Shown here in pieces: positions 52,691 through 60,700 of a stretch of 64,000 bases of DNA. Position numbers and translations under genes: made by a program. The notes beneath the pieces were generated by a model. That model saw nothing but the letters and a program-made list of their open reading frames with translations. It did not search any database and had not been told where the DNA came from. The first letter of the stretch is position 1. Every line of letters begins with the position of its first letter. Source of the DNA: Verrucomicrobiota bacterium (lineage in GTDB: Bacteria; Verrucomicrobiota; Verrucomicrobiia; Limisphaerales; J093); NCBI GenBank assembly GCA_016716505.1, contig JADJWF010000006.1:1-64000 (forward strand). Reading direction: 5' to 3'.

Positions 52691-55096
52691 ATGAAGACCA
52701 CTTGGTTCAGCCTCCTCGCTGCTGGCGCCCTGTATTTCACGGCATACGCCGACACCCAGACTTTCAACATCGCCATCGGGGACACGGTGAGCGACGGGGT
52801 GCCGGCGGCGGGCGCGGGAAACATCGAGCAGCCGGGGGCCGAGGACATCTACTTGTTTGACGCCACGGCCGGTCAGAAAGTGTACCTGCAGCGGCTGGCG
52901 GGGAATTGGCCTCTCGATTGCGACCTCTACGATCCGGACGGGGGGTGGCTCGGGTGGCAAAAGTTGGGCTTCGATCTGGGTCGCTTCGACCTGACGAAGA
53001 CCGGGACGTACCGGATCGTAGTGAGTGCTTGGGACGGTTGGAGCACGGGCACGTACGGCTTTAAGCTGTGGGGCGTCACCTACGGGGTATATGAACTTGC
53101 GATCGGGGACACGGTGAGCGACGGGGTGCCGGCGGCGGGCGCGGGAAACATCGAGCAGCCGGGGACCGTGGATATCTACTTTTTTCAAGCCTCGGGCGGC
53201 GGGGCGGTGTACCTGCAGCGGCTGGCGGGAAATGGGCCCCTCTACTGGGTTCTGGAAGGTCCGGGCGGGGTGTACTCCGGCAGATGGTTGGACTACGATC
53301 TCGGTCCCCTATGGTTGAGTCCAGGACTCTGCGAGCTTGTGGTGTGGGGTGAAGAGGGTGGAACGGGCACGTACAGCTTCAAGCTTTGGAGTGTAACGGA
53401 CGGAGTGGATGAATATCCGATCGGCTACACGCGGCGGCTTGGAGATCTTATGAACCAGCTTGGCGACCCGATAGTGGTCGGTCCGTTGATGTTCTCAGAC
53501 TTCGAGTACGAGACAGCATCTGGCCCTTCGCCTTGGGACATTCTCGTGACTCCTTTTTCGTTTGGGGGCAATTACTATGGTCTCCGCTTCGAGGGGCCTT
53601 TCCGAGCGGTCGGGCCAGCGGAAAGCGGTCTGGTGGTGGATTTGTATATCACTTACTCCGTTACCGCCGAGCCGAATCTTGGGATGAACGGGATCTACCA
53701 TGCCTTGGGCGCCAGGACGACGCATCGAGGAGCGGTGTTCAGCACGCTTCGTATCCTTCCTTCGGAAATAGATATGGTGGGATACTCTCGCCTAACGTTC
53801 CTGCCCTTCTATGGAACGACGGATATTGTGGATCCACCCGGAGAATGGAGTGAGATTGTTTCTGACATTCTCACATGGGCCCCCCCGCAGAACCGGGTTC
53901 TTGGCGACCTTGATCTACTCCAGTTTGCCCAAGCCGGCGAGACCGCCTCAATCGGCTATTGGGATACCGGCTATTCGGTCGTTGCTGCGGAGCCTCCTGA
54001 GATCCAGACTTTCGCGATCAACTACGGCGACACGGTGAGCGACGGCCAGATCAATGGCACGGCCGCGCCGGGGGCGGGGAACATCGAGCAAGCGGGCTCG
54101 GTGGACGAGTACACCTTCAGCGGCACGGCGGACCAACGAATCTATCTGGACTGGTTGACCTCTTCCATCAGTGGGGAACTCGATTGGGAACTGCTCCAGC
54201 CCAACGGACAACGCCTTGTGTGGGGGTGGATTCCGTACGACAGCGGGACCGTCACGCTGCCCGAGAACGGGACCTACACCCTTCGCGTCTTTCCCGCCAA
54301 CTTCTCCACCGGTACGTACAGCTTCAAGCTGTGGGGCTGGACGGTGCCGGCTCCGCAGAGCTTCGCGATCAACTACGGCGACACGGTGAGCGACGGCCAG
54401 ATCAATGGCACGGCCGCGCCGGGGGCGGGGAACATCGAGCAAGCGGGCTCGGTGGACGAGTACACCTTCAGCGGCACGGCGGACCAACGAATCTATCTGG
54501 ACTGGTTGACCTCTTCCATCAGTGGGGAACTCGATTGGGAACTGCTCCAGCCCAACGGACAACGCCTTGTGTGGGGGGGGTGGATTCCGTACGACAGCGG
54601 GACCGTCACGCTGCCCGAGAACGGGACCTACACCCTTCGCGTCTTTCCCGCCAACTTCTCCACCGGTACGTACAGCTTCATGCTGTGGGGCTGGACGGTG
54701 CCGGCTCCGCAGAGCTTCGCGATCAACTACGGCGACACGGTGAGCGACGGCCAGATCAATGGCACGGCCGCGCCGGGGGCGGGGAACATCGAGCAAGCGG
54801 GCTCGGTGGACGAGTACACCTTCAGCGGCACGGCGGACCAACGAATCTATCTGGACTGGTTGACCTCCTCCATCGGTGGGAACTCGATTGGGAACTGCTC
54901 CAGCCCAACGGACAACGCCTTGTGTGGGGGGGGTGGATTCCGTACGACAGCGGGACCGTCACGCTGCCCGAGAACGGGACCTACACCCTTCGCGTCTTTC
55001 CCGCCAACTTCTCCACCGGTACGTACAGCTTCAAGCTGTGGGGCTGGACGGTGCCGGCTCCGCAGAGCTTCGCGATCAACTACGGCGACACGGTGA
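52691..55096 (+). CDS. Secreted PPC-repeat protein, N-terminal part (frameshifted gene)
   Basis: Starts with a signal peptide (TTWFSLLAAGALYFTAYA). Two diverged and then four near-identical modules of about 117 residues follow, each with IGDTVSDG/NYGDTVSDG, AAGAGNIEQPG or APGAGNIEQAGSVDEYTFSG, and a strand ending in TYRIVVSAW / TYTLRVFPANFSTGTYSF. The design resembles bacterial pre-peptidase C-terminal (PPC) domains. The readable protein runs to about residue 730; in the third near-identical copy a missing G near 54878-54880 shifts the frame and the rest of this ORF is out of frame. The region between copies (about residues 240-430) is a separate, unrecognised domain. The C-terminal part continues at 55228. 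Confidence 0.75.
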   Translation: MKTTWFSLLAAGALYFTAYADTQTFNIAIGDTVSDGVPAAGAGNIEQPGAEDIYLFDATAGQKVYLQRLAGNWPLDCDLYDPDGGWLGWQKLGFDLGRFDLTKTGTYRIVVSAWDGWSTGTYGFKLWGVTYGVYELAIGDTVSDGVPAAGAGNIEQPGTVDIYFFQASGGGAVYLQRLAGNGPLYWVLEGPGGVYSGRWLDYDLGPLWLSPGLCELVVWGEEGGTGTYSFKLWSVTDGVDEYPIGYTRRLGDLMNQLGDPIVVGPLMFSDFEYETASGPSPWDILVTPFSFGGNYYGLRFEGPFRAVGPAESGLVVDLYITYSVTAEPNLGMNGIYHALGARTTHRGAVFSTLRILPSEIDMVGYSRLTFLPFYGTTDIVDPPGEWSEIVSDILTWAPPQNRVLGDLDLLQFAQAGETASIGYWDTGYSVVAAEPPEIQTFAINYGDTVSDGQINGTAAPGAGNIEQAGSVDEYTFSGTADQRIYLDWLTSSISGELDWELLQPNGQRLVWGWIPYDSGTVTLPENGTYTLRVFPANFSTGTYSFKLWGWTVPAPQSFAINYGDTVSDGQINGTAAPGAGNIEQAGSVDEYTFSGTADQRIYLDWLTSSISGELDWELLQPNGQRLVWGGWIPYDSGTVTLPENGTYTLRVFPANFSTGTYSFMLWGWTVPAPQSFAINYGDTVSDGQINGTAAPGAGNIEQAGSVDEYTFSGTADQRIYLDWLTSSIGGNSIGNCSSPTDNALCGGGGFRTTAGPSRCPRTGPTPFASFPPTSPPVRTASSCGAGRCRLRRASRSTTATR

Positions 55097-55388
55097 GCGA
55101 CGGCCAGATCAATGGCACGGCCGCGCCGGGGCGGGGAACATCGAGCAAGCGGGCTCGGTGGACGAGTACACCTTCAGCGGCACGGCGGACCAACGAATCT
55201 ATCTGGACTGGTTGACCTCTTCCATCAGTGGGGAACTCGATTGGGAACTGCTCCAGCCCAACGGACAACGCCTTGTGTGGGGGGTGGATTCCGTACGACA
55301 GCGGGACCGTCACGCTGCCCGAGAACGGGACCTACACCCTTCGCGTCTTTCCCGCCAACTTCTCCACCGGTACGTACAGCTTCAAGCT
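54011..55388 (+). repeat. Four tandem near-identical PPC-like modules with variable poly-G tracts
   Basis: Direct repeats of 351-354 bp starting at about 54011, 54362, 54716 and 55069. Each contains TTGTG-T-G(n)-TGGATTCC; the G tract is 5 (54222-54226), 8 (54573-54580), 8 (54926-54933) and 6 (55279-55284). Copies also differ by one G at 54878-54880 (three instead of four) and at 55128-55131 (four instead of five). Together these give -1, -1 and +1 shifts in copies 3 and 4. In the right frame each encodes the same 117-residue module. Confidence 0.88.
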
Positions 55389-55920
55389 AAATGGGATGAG
55401 GCCGCCGCTCGCCGGCGATGACTTCGCGGCAACAACCGTCAACCGGTCGGTTGACCTTCCCATCACTCGTCTCCTGGCCAATGACACCGATCCCGATGGT
55501 GACTTGGTCTCGTTCGACGGTCTGCCTTCGGCCGCCACCAGCCAGGGCGGTTCAGTCCTGGTGGTCGGCGATGCGGTGCGGTATCAGCCACCCACCGGTT
55601 TCATTGGGGAGGACACGTTCTCCTACTGGATCAACGATGGTTTCGGGAACTCGGCGACGGCCACGGTGACGGTTCACGTTCGGGATTCCTCGCAGCTTGG
55701 GCACAACACCATCGCGTTGGTCGTCAACCCGGACGGCAGCGTGGATGTCACGTTGGCTGGCATCCCGGGCCGGAACTACCAAGTCTGGGGCGCCTCGGCG
55801 GTAACCGGTCCTTGGACCAATCTCGGCACCGCGACGGCGGACGCGCACGGCGTAGTCCACTTCACGGACACCACCGCCGGGGGCGCGCCAGCACGTTTCT
55901 ATCACTTGGCGAACCCGTAG
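55228..55920 (+). CDS. Secreted PPC-repeat protein, C-terminal part (same gene, shifted frame)
   Basis: Continues the repeat protein after the third shift (the G tract at 55279-55284); residues before that in this frame are junk. It contains the end of the fourth module (PENGTYTLRVFPANFSTGTY), then a cadherin/Ig-like domain (DDFAATTVNRSVDLPITRL, LANDTDPDGDLVSFDG, DTFSYWINDGFGNSATATVTV), and a short C-terminal module (NYQVWGASAVTGPW ... ARFYHLANP) like those of the other large secreted proteins. Without the frameshifts the protein would be about 1075 residues. The ORF start is an artefact of the shift. Confidence 0.75.
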   Translation: MGNSIGNCSSPTDNALCGGWIPYDSGTVTLPENGTYTLRVFPANFSTGTYSFKLNGMRPPLAGDDFAATTVNRSVDLPITRLLANDTDPDGDLVSFDGLPSAATSQGGSVLVVGDAVRYQPPTGFIGEDTFSYWINDGFGNSATATVTVHVRDSSQLGHNTIALVVNPDGSVDVTLAGIPGRNYQVWGASAVTGPWTNLGTATADAHGVVHFTDTTAGGAPARFYHLANP

Positions 55921-55960
55921 CTTGGAGTATTCACTTGGAGCATCCCAACCGAAATCTGAC

Positions 55961-56656
55961 ATGAAAACAGCCTCCCTTCTCCCGCTCTGTGCGGTCGGTC
56001 TGGTCGTTCTCGCCCACCCGGCGCGGGCCTCCCTCGCCTTCTCGCACGAATTCAAAGACGTGAACTTGGTGATCCCGGACGGCTACGCCGTCGGCGTCAG
56101 CGACACCCGGAATCTGGCCTTTGCCTCGGGGCCCATTCAGGCGGTGCAAGTGACCCTCGAGATTGTCGGCGGATATACCGGCGACCTCTACGCGCAACTC
56201 ATCCACAACGGTACCTCCGCTGTGCTGCTCAATCGTCCTGGCAAGCGCGCCGGCGACCCGCTCGGCTATGCGGACAGCGGCCTGAACGTGACGTTCAGTG
56301 ATGGGGGGGCGAACGGGGACGTCCATGTGTACCGGTTGACGCTCGGCGGCAGCCACGCGACGCCGTTGGCCGGACCGCTGACGGGCACCTGGCAGCCGGA
56401 CGCGCGGACGGCCGATCCCGCTTCCGTGGTGGACACCAGCCCGCGGACGGCGTTTTTGAACGGGTTTGTCGGCGGCGCTCCGAACGGCGCGTGGACCCTG
56501 CACGTGGCGGATCTGAGTCCGGTGGGAGAAGCCACGCTGAAATCGTGGACGCTGCACGTCACCGTCGTGCCGGAACCGGGCGAAATGGCGCTGGGGTTTG
56601 CGCTGGGCTTGCTGGGCTGGGCGGCGTGGCGGCGGGGCAAGAAGACCTCGGGGTAA
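55961..56656 (+). CDS. PEP-CTERM protein with P-domain-like body
   Basis: A 231-residue exported protein with signal peptide (SLLPLCAVGLVVLAHPARAS). The body resembles a proprotein-convertase P domain (VTLEIVGGYTGDLYAQLIHNGTSAVLLNRPG, TWTLHVADLSPVGEATLKSWTLHV-type ending). The C terminus is a PEP-CTERM signal: VPEPGEMALGFALGLLGWAA then WRRGKK. This predicts processing by an exosortase, which must be encoded elsewhere. It starts 40 bp after the repeat protein, so both may be exported to the same place. Confidence 0.85.
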   Translation: MKTASLLPLCAVGLVVLAHPARASLAFSHEFKDVNLVIPDGYAVGVSDTRNLAFASGPIQAVQVTLEIVGGYTGDLYAQLIHNGTSAVLLNRPGKRAGDPLGYADSGLNVTFSDGGANGDVHVYRLTLGGSHATPLAGPLTGTWQPDARTADPASVVDTSPRTAFLNGFVGGAPNGAWTLHVADLSPVGEATLKSWTLHVTVVPEPGEMALGFALGLLGWAAWRRGKKTSG

Positions 56657-56949
56657 AGCCCTCACCAGCCGGTGCCGAGATCACGGAGAGCCGCCGAATC
56701 TTGAAGTTGCCGCCAGGGGCGGTGCGAGCTTGAGGGGCGCGGAGCCGTTTCGCGGAGGAGGCAGAGGGGCAGGCCAAGGCCTTGTGGTGGGCCCGAGTTG
56801 GTTCTGTCACTGGCCGGGAGATGCGCCGGCAAGGTTGCCCTTGCGCCTCTTGGTTGTGCTTGCCGCGTGCTGCTGCCCACGGCGGGGGCGGAAACCGGCC
56901 GTGCGGCCTTCCAACTTTCCCGTGGCCGGGCCGGTTTCGTTGGCAGGGC

Positions 56950-57600
56950 TGAGAGCGTGTCCAAAAGCCCCCTGTTGTGTGTTTCGGCACCCGCTCAGCG
57001 GCGCAACGGAAGGCGAAGCCTGACCCCGGTGGATCCAGGCGTCGGCACCGGACTGGGTGCGCTCGGGGTTATGCACCCAACGCCGACGGCCCATCCGCCA
57101 GCGAAGGCTGCGCTCTACCCCCCGGCGGCACGGCAGCACGGCAATGCCGCGGCCCTGATCCGAGCGTTTGATCACTTGGACCTTGAGTTGGGGCCAATGC
57201 GCCCGGACCCAACGCCCGAAGGTGTCGCCCGAACAGCCGCCATCGTTCCAAAGCCGACGCCACCGTAGGAATCCGTCGGCGATGCGGCCCGGCACCCCTT
57301 GTGCCCGTGGGCACGCTCCGGGCAACTGGCCGGCGTGACGACCATCCCCGGTAGCAGCCCCAAGGTGGCCCCCAGCCGGTGACGCCTGCAGTCCTCGACC
57401 GGTTTGCCCGCGTCCTACTCCGCCTCGCCGGCGTGCCCATACGACTCGACGCTCTGGCGGTCCAGAATCGCGGCACTGGGTGGCGGGTGTCGGCACCCGG
57501 CCCGGCGCAAGCAGACTCGAAGCGCGTCCGGGACAGCCGCCCAGAGGCGGGCCTGTGCCCACTGGCTTCCTTGGTTTCCCGGTGCGACCGGGGCAACGGG
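56950..57600 (-). pseudogene. Decayed IS5-type transposase
   Basis: On the minus strand, fragments in different frames line up with an IS5-family DDE transposase. From 57560: ALRVCLRRAGCR, then PSAAILDRQSVES (first catalytic Asp). A TAG stop at 57415-57417 sits where the family has Tyr of GYDxGKKVKGRKRH, the same frame continuing as DAGKPVEDCRRHRLGATLGLLPGMVVTPA. A frameshift follows, then LWNDGGCSGD (second Asp), VKVIKRSD-like VQVIKRSDQGRGIAVLPC and RRGVERSLRW (Glu). GAGAGCGTGTCCAAAAG at 56951-56967 could be one inverted repeat end; no matching right end was found. The element is dead. Confidence 0.7.
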
Positions 57601-57718
57601 ACTCTTGGCGCGACGAAGCGCTCTTCGCTCCGCCGCGGGTTGACAGTCACTTCTGGCGGACCGCGGGGGACCACTTCGCGTTCCGCGTGCCCGCCTGCAG
57701 GCCAGCTCCAAAAACGAA

Positions 57719-57748
57719 ACCGCCGGGTCCTTTCGATGACCCGGCGGT
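57719..57748 (-). terminator. Rho-independent terminator of the giant repeat protein gene
   Basis: On the minus strand ACCGCCGGGTC pairs perfectly with GACCCGGCGGT around an 8-base loop, followed by TTCGTTTTTGG. It lies about 40 bp past the stop of the 57789 gene and so terminates that transcript. Confidence 0.85.
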
Positions 57749-57788
57749 CGTGCAATCGGTGAGCGCCTGAAGATCCCGCGAACTGGCG

Positions 57789-60700
57789 CTATTCGTTGAC
57801 CAGTCGGTAGAAGCTCATGGCCGCCGCGCCAATCGGGATTTCGATCGTGGTGGGACCACTGCCCAAAACAACCACGCCGACACCCGACTCGGCCTGCCAC
57901 TGAACGAGGTTGGTCGAGCTGAGGACCCGCCAGCGAGAGCCGGCCGCGCCAGTCGCGGTCAGGATGAGTTTTCCACCTTGAACGCCGGTGGCTTGCAACA
58001 GCGGTGGCGTTGCGGCGGACACGGAGACCGTGGCGGTCTGACTGTCAGCCGAGCCGCGCTCATTGCTGACGCGCACCCAATACTCGGTCGTGGCGTTGAG
58101 CGGGGCGGTGGTGAACGTGGCGGAGGTTGCACCGGCGATGGGATCACCGGTCGCGCCGGAGGGTCCCCGATACCACTGGTAGCTCAAGGGCGGCGTTCCG
58201 GCTGCTTCCACCGACAGGGTGGCCGTCTGACCCGCATTGATCGTCTGATTCTCCGGGTGCTTGGTGATGGTGGGCGGGCCCGGGGTGACAGTGATGGTTG
58301 CCGTGACACTGTTGGCTGCTCCGCCCGGGTTGGTCACGCGCACCCAGTACCTGGTGGTCGTGCTCAACGCCGGGGTGGTGTAGGAAGCCGAAGTGGCGCC
58401 TGCGATGGGGTTGTCCGTCGTGCCGGCCGTTCCCACGAACCATTGGTAACTGAGCGGCCTGCTGCCGGTTGCCTCGACGGTCATGGTAGCCGTCTGTCCC
58501 GCAACGATGGTTTGGCTGGCAGGGTGCCGGGTGATAAACGGCGCCACCGGGGCGACGGTGATTGTGGCCGCTTCGCTATCGGCGGTGCCGCCGGCGTTGC
58601 TGACGCGAACCCAGACCAGGATCGTGTCTTCGAGCGGCGGGGTCGTGTACGTCGCTTCAGTGGCTCCCGCAATGGGGTTGCTGGTATCGCCGGTTGGGCC
58701 GATGTACCACTGGTACGATAGGGGCGGTGTCCCGGTCGCCTGCACCGCCAAAGTTACCGTCTGGCCGGCGTTGATGGTTTCGCTGTCAGGGTGTTTGGTG
58801 ACGGCCGGCGGCACGGGAACTGCGGTGATTGTGGCAGTTTCGCTGTTCGCGATGCCACCCGCGTTGCTCACACGCACCCAGTACTCGGTCGTAGCAAGCA
58901 ACTCCGGCGTCGTGTAGCTGGGGGACGTGGCGCCAGCGATCGGCTGGTTGGTATCGCCAGACGGGCCGACGTACCATTGGTACGACAGCGGTGGGGTTCC
59001 CGTCGCTTGGACCTCCAACGTGGCCGACTCGCCAATGAAGATGGTCTGGCTGCCCGGCTGGAGGGTAATTGCCGCGGGCACCGGGATCGTGGTGATGTCA
59101 GCGGTTTCGCTGTCCACGGAGCCGCCGGCATTGCTGACGCGGACCCAATACTGGGTGTTGGTCAGGAGCGGCGGTGTTGAGTAGGTGGCAGCCGTGGCAC
59201 CCGGGATCGGATTGTCGGTGTCTCCGGCGGGACCGCGATACCATTGGTAGGTGAGGGGGGCGGTTCCCAGCGCATCCACGGTCAGGGTGGTTCCGCTGCC
59301 GATGAAGATGGTCCGGCTGGCTGGCGGCTGGACGATCCACGGGGCAATCGGACCGGTCAGAGTCAGTTGTGATTCGACGTGCCAGCCAGAGGCGCCGCCC
59401 AAGCCGCCCGTGGCGAAGCCGCGGACGCGAATCGTCGGGCCGGGGTTGGTGACAACCAGCGGGGCTTCCCAGCCTCCCGGGATCCGTGTGCCCGCTCCCA
59501 AGTCGGTCCACGTCACGCCATCGGACGAGAGCTCGAACGCCGTGCGCCAGACCTCCGGTTGAGTTCCTCCCCGCAGCCAGGTGATTTTGCCCGCTCCGTA
59601 GCTCAGATTCGCCGTTGCGGGAGCGGAGTTTTGGAGCCGATCCAGCCCTTGACTCAGGAGTCCACCGATTTGCGAGAAGGCCCCGGCGACCAGCACTTTG
59701 CCATCCTTTTGCAGCGCCAGCGCCTGGACGGCGCCGTTGGCTTTCGGGTTGAAGGCGGGGTCAACCGTGCCGTTGGAGAGCAGGCGACCAATTCCGTTTC
59801 GCCTCGCTCCGCCCAGTTGGGTGAAGTTGCCGGCAATGATGATGGCGCCGTCGGCCTGAACGGCGAGCGACTGAACGGAGCCATTGGCTCCGGGATTGAA
59901 GGTGGTGTCGAGTGTGCCGTTCGAGTTGACGCGGGCGATCCGCTGGCGCGCCACGCCGTTGACGGTGACGAAATCACCGCCGAGCAGAATCTTGCCGTCC
60001 GCTTGGAGGGCCAGGCTGAACACGCCGCCCGGCGCGCTCGGTCGGAACGCGGCGTCCAGGCTGCCGTCCGCGTTGAGTCGCGCGAGACCGTCCCGGGTTT
60101 CGCCACCCACCACGAACCGGCGGCCGCCAACCAGAATCTTGCCGTCAGGCTGAAGGGCCAGACAAAGGACCTCGGTCGAGACGGATGGGGTGAAACCGCT
60201 GACGACCGAACCGTCGGGATTCAAACGGACGATGTTGGTGTGAGGCTCTCCGCCGACGCTGGTAAAGGCGCCGCCCACGATGATTGTGCCGTCCTGGTCC
60301 AGCGCCAACGCCCGAACGATCGGAGCCTGGCCCTCCAGCAGGGCTGAGAATTGCGCTTCGCGACTTCCATCCTGATTCAATCGGACGAGAGCACTAACCG
60401 TCTGACCGGCGATCTCAGTGAAGGAACCTCCCACCAGTATCCGGCCGTCTGGCTGGACGACCACCGAGTTGACGGGCGAAAGGGTCCCGGAGATGTTCCC
60501 AGGATTGAAGGTCCCGTCAAACGCGCCATCCGGCAGAAGCCGGCCGAGGAATGGCCGGGTGTTGCCCGACAAGATGGAAAAATTCCCGGCGACGAGGATT
60601 CGATCGTCGGATTGGATCGCCAGAGCAGTCATGTTGCCGACGGACGTCGAGCCGGTGAACGTGGGATCGGGTATTGCGGCGGTCACGATGACTTCGGCGA

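Noticed and set aside
57640..57790. Right-hand inverted repeat of the decayed IS5 element
   Set aside because: No sequence complementary to GAGAGCGTGTCCAAAAG was found; the hairpin there is better explained as a terminator.
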